Under the pieces are notes generated by a model, which did not search any database, was not told the DNA's origin, and worked only from the letters and a program-made list of their open reading frames with translations. Both the position numbers and the translations under genes were made by a program. From the NCBI RefSeq assembly GCF_029168945.1, contig NC_083608.1, positions 22,028,136 through 22,092,135 of the forward strand: DNA of 64,000 nucleotides, written 5' to 3'. Within the stretch, counting starts at the first letter, position 1, and every line of letters starts with the position of its first letter. This stretch comes from Cannabis sativa (taxonomy: Eukaryota; Streptophyta; Magnoliopsida; Rosales; Cannabaceae). Positions 8,763-17,995 of the stretch are shown here, piece by piece.

Positions 8763-10823
8763 ATGGAGGACAGTAATGGTAACCCTCGTGAGGTAACAAT
8801 GGAGGATATTGTTCAAGCCAATGGGTCCCTTAATGCCTCTGGAGTATCTGCGAATACCAGCTCTGATCAAGTAACAGGGGCCCCTGAAGTTATTGCACCA
8901 GATTTACAACAACAACCACCTCCCATTAATGTTAATGGAATGATAGAACCTAATAATGACAATGAAAGAGGGTTGGTGGAGTCCCCAAAAAATGAAAATA
9001 CTGAAGCCGCAAATGAGGACATTGAAGTCCTCAGAAGCAATTTTTTGGAATCTATGACTCTAGAATTGGAGCCTGATTTTGAACTTACAGCAGATATCGT
9101 CAATACTGGAGTATTAGTCAGCTTCTTTGGTGGAAAGGGAGTTTCCAGGTCTAGGCTCAGAGACATTTTAAGCCAGATCTGGAAGCTGAAGGGTTATTGG
9201 AAATTTAAAACATTAAAGCCAGGAGTGTGGGGAATCTTCTTCGACAAACCGGAGGATCGAGTGGCAATTCTTCGAAATAGGCCATGGATTATAAATGGCA
9301 AGCTACTCATCATTCAAGAATGGCCTGATGATGGAGATTGGTATAATGTCAATATGGGGAAGGCTACTTTTTGGGTAATGGCTTCTGGCTTACCAACACC
9401 ATACCTCAATGGTGTTAACACTCGGACAATAGCAGAAAAAGTTGGGAAGTTTATTGGGAGTGATCTAGCTAATCAACGCACAGTAGTAAGAAGGGGATTT
9501 TTGAAATTCCAAGTTGAGATAGATACAGCACTTCAAGTTGTTTCTGGATTTTTCTTGGATGTTAAGAGAGGGAGGAAAGAATGGATCCAATTTCGGTATT
9601 TCAAGTTGCCGAAACTGTGCTATAACTGTGGTTACCTTGGCCATGACAAGAAGACATGCTTCCGATCAACAGCTTATGCTTTTCCCCCCCAAGGTGATGC
9701 AGTTCCGGCTTATGGCCCGTGGATAAAGGCCGAGACAGCCATTTTCAGCTGCTTCAATACTCGCAACCAACTCGATTTTTTCCGAGAAGGCTTAGGCTGG
9801 AACAACACTCCGGCAAGTTCAACTCCGACGACCAACGCGAGATCCAAAGCAGATGGAAAGCGACCTGTCCATGAAAACACCAGAGAGCATGGCCTGCATC
9901 AAACGGCTAGTATCAAGCCAATAAAGAAAGTAATCAGGGTCAACAACAATGGCCCAGGCTCTATTTTGGGGAAAAATTTAAAAGTGGTGAATACCTGTTC
10001 CCAACAGAAGGGTATTACCCCTACATCCCAAGCTTCTGGTTCCAAAGGGGCGTGCCATCCAGGAAAAGGAAGAAGAGCCAGAACTGTATCCCCTATTGCT
10101 TCAAGAAGACCTATTCAAGGTAACAAAAGTACACTCTCTGATATAGACATATTAAATAAATTTTCATCTAGACCCCCTCCTAACCCAGCGGATAATGGAA
10201 TACTTACCACCATTATGGCCAATATTGGGCCTACTTATGATCAAATGGTGGAAAAGGCCCATGTTGATCTATGCCAATCAAGACAACCACATACGCACCC
10301 TGAGCCCACCCATTTTCCTTGGCCCATTTATGCTGAAGAGATTGGGTTGGCTGAGGAACTTATGGGGCCGGCCCAAGTTGATAAGTTTGAACCAATTCCC
10401 ACTTTGTTCCATGACCCAGAAGATGTCTCAAACTTAGTCCATCAGTGCCCACAACCAAGGAAAAGAAAAGCCAGCCTTACTTTAATCCCTTATGTGCAAC
10501 ACACTGATGAAAACACCATGGAATTTTCTCAAGAAATCCCTTCCCTGCCTGAATTTTCCCCAGCCCCGAATTCATCCTTTAAGATGGGTTCTGGACCTGC
10601 CTCTTCATCAACAAAGAACGACAAAAGGAGGCGCAAGGGATCACGGTCCAAATTAACATCAGATAAGAAGAATCAAAATGAGGCTGTGAACAATGAAGCC
10701 GAGACTAATACTCAGAGAAACCTCATTGACACTCTTAATTTAATTGAAGTACCGATTGAAAGCTCTCTAAATTTTCCTATGGGCGAGGAGGCGGCCCTTA
10801 TCAAGCCCCCACCAGCCCCATGA
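8763..10823 (+). CDS. LINE ORF1 (DUF4283 and CCHC zinc knuckle)
   Basis: This 686-residue protein is the nucleic-acid-binding ORF1 of a plant L1 element, expected to coat the LINE RNA in a cytoplasmic particle. The ATG at 8763 is the first in frame. Residues about 90-260 match the DUF4283 fold pattern seen in plant ORF1 (GVWGIFFDKPEDR, then RPWIINGKLLIIQEW and ATFWVMASGLP). A zinc knuckle CYNCGYLGHDKKTC starts near residue 286. The rest is a low-complexity Pro/Ser/Lys-rich tail with a basic patch KRRRKGSRSK. The stop overlaps the start of ORF2 (ATGA), which suggests reinitiation or termination-coupled translation. Confidence 0.93.
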   Translation: MEDSNGNPREVTMEDIVQANGSLNASGVSANTSSDQVTGAPEVIAPDLQQQPPPINVNGMIEPNNDNERGLVESPKNENTEAANEDIEVLRSNFLESMTLELEPDFELTADIVNTGVLVSFFGGKGVSRSRLRDILSQIWKLKGYWKFKTLKPGVWGIFFDKPEDRVAILRNRPWIINGKLLIIQEWPDDGDWYNVNMGKATFWVMASGLPTPYLNGVNTRTIAEKVGKFIGSDLANQRTVVRRGFLKFQVEIDTALQVVSGFFLDVKRGRKEWIQFRYFKLPKLCYNCGYLGHDKKTCFRSTAYAFPPQGDAVPAYGPWIKAETAIFSCFNTRNQLDFFREGLGWNNTPASSTPTTNARSKADGKRPVHENTREHGLHQTASIKPIKKVIRVNNNGPGSILGKNLKVVNTCSQQKGITPTSQASGSKGACHPGKGRRARTVSPIASRRPIQGNKSTLSDIDILNKFSSRPPPNPADNGILTTIMANIGPTYDQMVEKAHVDLCQSRQPHTHPEPTHFPWPIYAEEIGLAEELMGPAQVDKFEPIPTLFHDPEDVSNLVHQCPQPRKRKASLTLIPYVQHTDENTMEFSQEIPSLPEFSPAPNSSFKMGSGPASSSTKNDKRRRKGSRSKLTSDKKNQNEAVNNEAETNTQRNLIDTLNLIEVPIESSLNFPMGEEAALIKPPPAP

Positions 10824-13800
10824 AGTGCCTATCGTGGAATTGTCGGGGCCTCGCCCGAGACCCGACACCCCAAGCTATTGCGGCTTGGGTAAATAAGTTC
10901 AAGGTGGATGTTGTTTTTTTAATGGAAACGAAGGTTACAAAAAACTGTATGGAAGATTTAGCTCGAAAGTTGGGATTTAATAGGATTAATTGTGCTGGTG
11001 CAAGAGGTCTAGCGGGTGGTTCATGCTTGATGTGGAACAACAATATTGATATTGTGGTCAATTACTTTGCTGAAGGTTTTTTTGAAGCAACTGTTTGGGA
11101 TAATCACACTCAACTTAATTGGAAACTTTATGCAGTTTATGGTACTCCATATATCGGTGTGAAGGAAGCTTTTTGGAAGAGTTTGGAAACAGAAATTTCT
11201 CTCTGTCATTTGCCGTGGGTGTTAATAGGAGACTTAAACTGCATCAGTAACCAAGAGGAGAAGAGTGGGGGTCGAAGAGTAACTGCAAATGATACAAAAT
11301 GGCTAAGTAATTTCATGGAAGCCTCAGGTGGTGTGGATTTGCAATTCATTGGCAATAAATATACTTGGCAAAACAATCGGTTTTCGGGAGGCTTAATCCG
11401 TGAAAGACTTGATAGAGCCATCGTCTCTTCGGATTGGTTGATGGAGTATGCTTCTGCTGGGGTTCGGAATATGCCTATCTCAATTTCAGATCATGCCCCA
11501 ATCATCCTTGATACACACTTATTTGCATCCAGAGGATTTATTCCATTCCGTTTTTTCGAGGCCTGGTCATGGGAGGACTCGTGTAAGCGGGAAGTTGCCT
11601 TGGCTTGGTCTTCAAGTGGTAATGACACTGTGTCTTTTATTAGAAATATTGATAAGTCAAGAAAGGCGATCCAGGTTTGGAAGAAGAAACACAAGAGTTT
11701 GAATGAAGGAGAAATAAAAGATCTAGAGTGCAGATTACAATGGATCCAAAATCAACCTATTTCTGATTTGCTCAAAGAAGAGGAAGCCCGAATTCATGCT
11801 CTGATTTCAGATTCATGGCCAAAACTAGAGAGCATGTGGAGACAAAAATCAAGGGAGACTTGGCTTTCTTTGGGGGATAAAAACACAAGATTTTTTCACA
11901 CTGCAACAGTCATAAGGAAGAGAAGAAATAGTATTTGGTCAATTAAGGATAAAGAAGGTAGAGTGTGGAAGGACAAAAAACACATCGCGGAGATCATTAA
12001 TCTGCACTTCCAGGAGCTTTTCTCTTCCTCCAATCTTATGATCAATGGGGATTTTGATGATCTGTTTAATACCAGAATTGACTCACAGTCGAATGAATGC
12101 TTTGCTGCTTCTCCTTCAGAGGCAGAAATTAGAGAAGCGATTTTCAGTTTACACCCCCTAAAAGCCCCGGGGCCAGATGGGTTCTCGGGAGTTTTCTATC
12201 GCATATATTGGGAGTTAGTGGGACCAAGTCTTTGTATAACGGTAAAAGAATTTTTTTCCACTGGTTATATGCACCCGAAACTGAACACTACCTTCATTTG
12301 TCTAATTCCAAAAGTAGAGCTCCCTATGAGAGTGGATCAATTTAGACCGATAAGCCTTTGCAATTTCTCATACAAAGTAATTGCAAAGATATTATCCAAT
12401 AGATTGAGACCTCTAATGAATAGTTTGGTATCCCATTTTCAATCTTCCTTTATCCCTGGAAGGTGGATTGCTGAATCTTCGATCCTTACACAAGAAATAG
12501 TTCACAAGATTCGTCAAAAAAGGGGTGTGGGGGGGCTTATGGCTTTGAAGCTAGATATGCACAAGGCTTACGATAAAATGGAATGGAGCTTCCTTGAAAA
12601 AGTTCTTTGTGTGAATGGTTTTAATGATCGGTGTAGGAAGCTTTTGATGGCGTGTGTTACAAGTGTCTCATACTCGGTTCTTTTAAATGGCAGCCCTCTC
12701 AAAAAGATCTCTCCTCAGAGAGGACTTCGACAAGGGGACCTGATCTCTCCTTTCCTATTTCTACTTTGTCAGGAGGTCCTTTCCAAAATTATTCGCAAAG
12801 CGGAAGAGAGGGGAGCCATCCATGGTATTAAAATAGCTCATTCAGCACCTCCGGTATCTCATCTCATGTTTGCTGACGACACAATCCTCTTTGCCCGAGC
12901 CAATGAAAAGGAAGCAAAAAAGCTAATGGAGTGTATCTCCCTGTATGAAAAATGGTCGGGTCAATCTTGTAGCAAGCCAAAGTCGAGTGTCTTATTCTCC
13001 AGAAATTTGTCGTCTCAAAGAAAGGAGCAGATTTTGGGCAATTTGAACATTGATCAAGTGCGTGGAGATGAGAGACATCTAGGCAACCCGTTTGTCTTTA
13101 AAAGAAGAAAGAAGGAGGATTACTTGCGGTTAAAAGAAAGCTTGATGAAGAAGTTGGAAGGATGGAAGATGAAACTCCTCTCTTATGCAGGGCGATTAAC
13201 CTTAATCAAGAGTGTGACTTCAGCCATACCTATCTATGCAATGTCAACCTCAAGGATCCCTCTTTCTAGCTGTCGCGAACTAGACGCTTTGATGCGAAAA
13301 TTTTGGTGGCTTGGAAAGGTAGACAAGAATAGATACCTGGCTCTCAAGGCTTGGGATCAAATTTGCCAACCTAAGATATCAGGAGGCTTGGGGGTAAGAA
13401 GATGCGAGGATATGAATAAGGCTTTGGTGGCTAAACTTGCGTGGAATCTTGCCTCTCATGAGGATAGGCCTTGGGTGAATTGTTTGCTTAAAAAATACTG
13501 TAATCATGAAAGCTTTTGGAGTGTCAAGAAGAAAAGCAATGACTCCTTTCAATGGAAATGTATTCTGGACAGTAGAGAAACAATTCTCAAAGGGACCATC
13601 TCAGTTGCGGCATCAGGACGGTCCATCAGCTTTTGGCACCAACCATGGATTCCATGGATGGAGTATCATGAGTTTGCAAGATTGATGAACAGCCTAAGGG
13701 GTAGAGGTTACACTATAAAGACCCTGGAAGACGTTTCAATTGATAACAAGTGGAATGAGGAACTGATTGAGCAGGTGTTTGGCCATGAATTGGGGACTCG

Positions 13801-14908
13801 AATCAGTAATATCCCTAGAATCCCTTCCCCTTTTTCTGATCAGGTCTTTTGGAAGAGCAATCAAGTTGGACATTTCTCTGTCAAAGATGCTTACCGTGTG
13901 GACAATGCATCAAGGTTTGGCATTGGAAAAAACTTGTGGAAATGGATTTGGGGAAATGGAGTTCACCCAAGAGTTTCAGTGATGCTTTGGCGAGTCTTGA
14001 ATGAAGCAATCCCAACAAAGAATCGGCTACCCTTTCTCAATGAAAAATTCTGCAATCTGTGTGATACTGAAGTGGAGAGTGCCTTCCATTTATTCTGGCA
14101 GTGTAGCTTCTCTAGAGCAATCTGGTTTGGTGGAATTTTTTCCTTTAGAACAGAATGTTTTAGTGATGATAATTTGATCAATTTGTTTGAAAAAGTGTTA
14201 GACTTGCAAGGAGCTGCTCACAGGATTGATTTGCTCAACTATGTTGGATGTGTTTTTACTGAAATTTGGCATCAAAGGAATGCTCTATGCATTCGAAATA
14301 CAGCAGCCAATACTGCCGTGGCCCTGCACAAAATTGGGACGAGGTTTTTTGAAATTCAGAATATATCCAACAATCTAGGAAGGACTGAGTCTACTATGAC
14401 AAATTCAGTCCCTTTGAACACAGCAGTAAGAAGCTTCAGTGCAGATTACAGGTGTTCTTCTAATGTTGTTTTTTCTGATGCTTCTTGGACAAGGGAGAAT
14501 GCAGGAATAGCAGCTGTATGTGTTGATATTCACAATGGACGCTGGTCTATTCAATCCCAGAAAATTAAGGCTCTTTCGGCCTTAGAAGCAGAATTTAGGG
14601 CCATCTCTCTTGCTCTGTCCAGTGCTGCTGAATTGGGATGGCAAGAAGTTCATCTCCTCTCTGATTCAAGCATTGCTATCAAAGCCCTTTCTAGTTCAGG
14701 GGGATGCCCAGATTGGAAGTTTGCAAATGTTTTTTACTCAATTATAAACTTGTCAAAAAAATTCCTGAATTGTCATTTCTTTTATATTAACCGTAGTCTT
14801 AATGTAGTAGCGGATGGTGCAGCCAAAAATGCTAGAATTGCTAGCGAGTCGGCTTTTTTGCATCAAGGGGAGGGTAATCCCCCAGTGATTCCCATCTATT
14901 TTCCTTAA
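10820..14908 (+). CDS. LINE ORF2: endonuclease, reverse transcriptase, RNase H
   Basis: This 1362-residue polyprotein nicks target DNA and copies the LINE RNA there. Residues 1-230 form the apurinic-type endonuclease: LSWNCRG, METK, IGDLNCI and SDHAPI carry the usual Asn, Glu, Asp and His residues. Reverse transcriptase motifs follow: KAPGPDGFSG, LKLDMHKAYDKMEW, QRGLRQGDLISPFLF and the catalytic FADD near residue 686. A zinc-binding zf-RVT region with CNLCDTEVESAFHLFWQC lies near 1075-1100. The RNase H domain (FSDASW, LEAEFRAI, LLSDSS, VVADGAAKNA) retains its four acidic residues. No stop or frameshift is present, so all three activities look intact. Confidence 0.96.
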   Translation: MKCLSWNCRGLARDPTPQAIAAWVNKFKVDVVFLMETKVTKNCMEDLARKLGFNRINCAGARGLAGGSCLMWNNNIDIVVNYFAEGFFEATVWDNHTQLNWKLYAVYGTPYIGVKEAFWKSLETEISLCHLPWVLIGDLNCISNQEEKSGGRRVTANDTKWLSNFMEASGGVDLQFIGNKYTWQNNRFSGGLIRERLDRAIVSSDWLMEYASAGVRNMPISISDHAPIILDTHLFASRGFIPFRFFEAWSWEDSCKREVALAWSSSGNDTVSFIRNIDKSRKAIQVWKKKHKSLNEGEIKDLECRLQWIQNQPISDLLKEEEARIHALISDSWPKLESMWRQKSRETWLSLGDKNTRFFHTATVIRKRRNSIWSIKDKEGRVWKDKKHIAEIINLHFQELFSSSNLMINGDFDDLFNTRIDSQSNECFAASPSEAEIREAIFSLHPLKAPGPDGFSGVFYRIYWELVGPSLCITVKEFFSTGYMHPKLNTTFICLIPKVELPMRVDQFRPISLCNFSYKVIAKILSNRLRPLMNSLVSHFQSSFIPGRWIAESSILTQEIVHKIRQKRGVGGLMALKLDMHKAYDKMEWSFLEKVLCVNGFNDRCRKLLMACVTSVSYSVLLNGSPLKKISPQRGLRQGDLISPFLFLLCQEVLSKIIRKAEERGAIHGIKIAHSAPPVSHLMFADDTILFARANEKEAKKLMECISLYEKWSGQSCSKPKSSVLFSRNLSSQRKEQILGNLNIDQVRGDERHLGNPFVFKRRKKEDYLRLKESLMKKLEGWKMKLLSYAGRLTLIKSVTSAIPIYAMSTSRIPLSSCRELDALMRKFWWLGKVDKNRYLALKAWDQICQPKISGGLGVRRCEDMNKALVAKLAWNLASHEDRPWVNCLLKKYCNHESFWSVKKKSNDSFQWKCILDSRETILKGTISVAASGRSISFWHQPWIPWMEYHEFARLMNSLRGRGYTIKTLEDVSIDNKWNEELIEQVFGHELGTRISNIPRIPSPFSDQVFWKSNQVGHFSVKDAYRVDNASRFGIGKNLWKWIWGNGVHPRVSVMLWRVLNEAIPTKNRLPFLNEKFCNLCDTEVESAFHLFWQCSFSRAIWFGGIFSFRTECFSDDNLINLFEKVLDLQGAAHRIDLLNYVGCVFTEIWHQRNALCIRNTAANTAVALHKIGTRFFEIQNISNNLGRTESTMTNSVPLNTAVRSFSADYRCSSNVVFSDASWTRENAGIAAVCVDIHNGRWSIQSQKIKALSALEAEFRAISLALSSAAELGWQEVHLLSDSSIAIKALSSSGGCPDWKFANVFYSIINLSKKFLNCHFFYINRSLNVVADGAAKNARIASESAFLHQGEGNPPVIPIYFP

Positions 14909-14943
14909 TCAATGAACTTTCAATTCTTTCAAAAAAAAAAAAA

Positions 14944-14958
14944 AACCTTCTCCATATA
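14944..14958 (+). repeat. Right target-site duplication of the LINE
   Basis: This is an exact copy of 8510-14958's left partner, AACCTTCTCCATATA; its first two A bases merge with the poly(A) tail. Confidence 0.92.
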
Positions 14959-15961
14959 AATAAAGATTCAAAACTCAATAAGCTAACTTTGGCAAGCTTT
15001 TGAGTTGTTATACTGTTAAACATTCTAAATAGTCCTTTGCTTCATAAGTTCATTTAGAGAGAACCAAATGAAAATGTACATGCTATTTTAAGCTTCTTCT
15101 CCTAACAGCTGCAAGAGGAAAAAAAAGCTAGATTTCACATTGATCCCTCAAAAACTAATTACAGTTGAAGAATTCAATCACTAAAAAAGTTAATAGAAAT
15201 AAAGCCATCAGAAAATTATATACCAAACAATCAGTGAGTAATCAAATTCTTAGACAATAAACCTTGCCAATTCCTCAAGCTATCTCCAAGTGTTTTCACC
15301 AATTTATAAGGACCAGAAAATTGTAGCAATGAAGCAAACACAGGTACGTAACTGACTATTTGAGCTACTCTTGGTAAAGATAACACAAAGGTTCGAGCCT
15401 ATGTCTTTTTCTAATTTAAACCAATTAAATAGCTCTACCACATGAAACACATTACTCTATTAATCATCTATTAGCATTATTCACATAACACAAGCAAAGT
15501 AATTTACAATTGAAAGCAAAATTTTCATTCAATTTCTATTCTCTTGATTTAAAGTTAATTTAAAAAAAAAAACTCTTACGTTCAACGGTGTAAAGCACCT
15601 TTTGTAACATTAATTTGTAAAATTAATAAAACAAAGAATTCTACTAAAATTGATTAAAAATAGAGTTTTCCTTCAAAGACTTTTTTTTTTTTTGGTCTAA
15701 CTCCTAACACTATTTTAAGAAAATTCTACGGCACACTCCATGTGCACTCCTTTAAAAAGAAGTGAACCAATTACCTTTTATTTATTTTGACATTAGAAAG
15801 AATTTTTTAGTATATTTTTTTTATAGTAGTGTGTGTTATAATTATTTAAAACACATTGTAAAATTTTAAGAAATTTTAAAAAATTAACACACCGAAAATA
15901 GGCTTCAAACATTATATTTAGGGGTGTTCATTCAATTCAATCCGCACTATTTTGTTCATAG
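14959..15961. other. AT-rich sequence with a diverged MITE-like stretch, no gene seen
   Basis: No coding feature is evident. Between about 15720 and 15930 words such as GAAAATTCTACGGCACACTCC and AAAATTTTAAGAAATTTT with TTAACACACCGAAAAT resemble the Mutator-type MITE at 28542-28956, so this is probably an old, diverged copy. Confidence 0.45.
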
Positions 15962-16451
15962 TGTTAGACTTTTATTTGGGCTTACATTAAATTTTATTGG
16001 TTTTATTAAAACTTGGGTTGATTGGATAGTTCTTTGCTGTGTTAGCCCATGTTGTTGGTGATCAATTGTTAATGGGCTTAGCATCTGTGAGTAAAGTCTA
16101 GGTGAAGCAGAAGTGTGGGCTTTTCTAGTTGACTGAAGCCTTTGATGAGCAGGCCCAGCCCAACTAGGGTTTTGTAGCTAAGTCCCCTCCCTAACTCTAT
16201 AAATACATATTGTCTCATCACAATTGTATACCTTTTGATAATCAGATAAAATAAACTGCTTCTGATTTAGAGATCTAGGGAGGAAGACTTAGTTGATAGT
16301 ATTGCACTATCGAATTGGAGTAACTGTTGTGGATCAATCAGAGATAATTGCTATGGATCAATCAGGTACACATACCTAATTATTATATCTTACTATTGTG
16401 TTCTATGTTATATACAAATAGATCTTGGGTTAATTGTTAATTTATATAACA
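15962..16451 (+). repeat. 5' LTR of the truncated copia element
   Basis: It begins TGTTAGACTT and ends TATATAACA, and is followed at 16454 by TGGTATCAGATTGCC, a copia-type primer binding site resembling the initiator Met-tRNA complement. A TATA box CTATAAATAC at about 16197 and the short direct repeat GTGGATCAATCAG/ATGGATCAATCAG near 16329-16363 lie inside it. Confidence 0.8.
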
Positions 16452-17995
16452 TGTGGTATCAGATTGCCTATTGTATATGATTTAGAACCTATAATTAGTA
16501 TAATTAATTTGTATATGTTAATTATCCATAATTTCATATCAATTTTGTTATTATTTTATGTGCAATTTTTTGTTTATAAATCTTAAAACTTTAAAGGTTT
16601 TATTGATCGTTAAATTCTCTTTCAATTGATATATTATATGCATAAAATCATTGTGTATATTAAGAGAATTTTAAATTTAAAGTTTTAGGGTTTATATGAT
16701 TATAATGTGAAATTATATTTGTGTATTTTGATTTTATTGTTTTTGATCTAAAATTGATAATAGATTTCTCATTCTTAATTGTTTAAGAATGTTCCTACAT
16801 AATTAATTTCGGATTTATATAAGATTAGCATTACAATTTTTTTTTCTTTTGTGTTCTTCTATTTTGGGATTGATTTTAGCCATAGATCTACCCATTTATT
16901 TTTTTAATACACGAAATTAATAGTGTAAATCAACTAGAAATTGATTCCCGATCGAAACCCATCAATTTCCCCAACTTTTAGTCGATTTTTGGCCGGAAAA
17001 ACCTAGCAGACCCGACTGGAGGCCGAACCGGGTCGCGTGACCCGCCTCCAACCCGGCTGGAGGAAGAAGATGGAGGCCAGCCAGCCACGCCCACTCGCGC
17101 AGGCGGCGCGTGGGGGCGCGTGGGACCCCCTCGGAGGTCGTTTTTCGACGATTTTTTTCCAGCGTGCTTAGAATTAAATTTCTGATTTTTCTATGATTTT
17201 TAATTAATTTTTTGACTCCGTTTAATAATTATTATTATTTTAATGATAATTATGTAGTTAAAAATTATTAAAAATATTTTTTGATAATTTTTCGAAATTT
17301 GTCAATCATAGAAAATTTTTTGAGTTTCTTCTCGTTCCATAAAACATAGTCACTCTCTTATTTAATTTGTCTTGACTATGTAATCTCCACCAATATTCTT
17401 TATTTCACATTTTTCCATTAATTGTTGTTCTAAAGTTATAAAACTTGATTATTTGATATAAAAATAATGTGTTATGGTGGACACTTTATTTTTTTTTATT
17501 ATCAATATAATAAAAGCAATTATATATCTCTTTTGGAAATTTGGTTGAAAATTATTAATTTTCAATGATTGTTTTATCACCAAATTTCACATGTTGAAGA
17601 AAATATTATATTTTTGGCTGACTATATGTGTAATTACTTGCCCAAAGGTAGTATTTACATATATTAGTTCACATTCCATGAAGTGAGTTAATATTAAATG
17701 TATATATTTTAATTATTTGCCCAAAGGTAATAATTTAAATATATAAATTTATTATTATTTTTTGCTTGAATTAATACATATTTTTAAGAAATTTATTTGC
17801 CCAAAGGTAATAAAATTCTTAAATGATATGTATTTTTTCCTTTGTTGTTAACTTCATGAAGGTAGATCATGTGTGTTATATTCTCACCCCAAAGGGGAGT
17901 TTATAATGACCAGTTGATTCTACAATATTTTCTAATACATTGCTCATATTGCTTATTCAAGTTTTAATTTTTGAATTTTTTCAGTCTCCTTTTCT
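16452..17995 (+). promoter_or_regulatory. Unusually long copia leader with repeated TTGCCCAAAGGTA motif
   Basis: About 1.5 kb separates the primer binding site from the gag frame. Near 17638, 17714 and 17799 the motif TTGCCCAAAGGTANTA recurs at 75-85 bp spacing, and CACCCCAAAGGGGAGTT at about 17885 is a related variant. A GC-rich island at 16990-17130 interrupts the AT-rich leader. The repeated motif may be a packaging, binding or hairpin signal; that is inference. Confidence 0.55.

Larger units (their letters stand above)
8525..14943 (+). mobile_element. Full-length L1-like LINE retrotransposon
   Basis: The element has a 5' UTR of about 238 bp, two long open reading frames overlapping by ATGA, a 3' UTR of only about 20 bp and an A-run at 14931-14945, and sits between 15-bp direct repeats. 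The overlap arrangement, the endonuclease-RT-RNase H order and the poly(A) tail are those of plant L1 elements. Neither ORF contains a stop or obvious frameshift, so this copy may be young and mobile. The host DNA it entered is the AT-rich sequence on either side. Confidence 0.95.
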
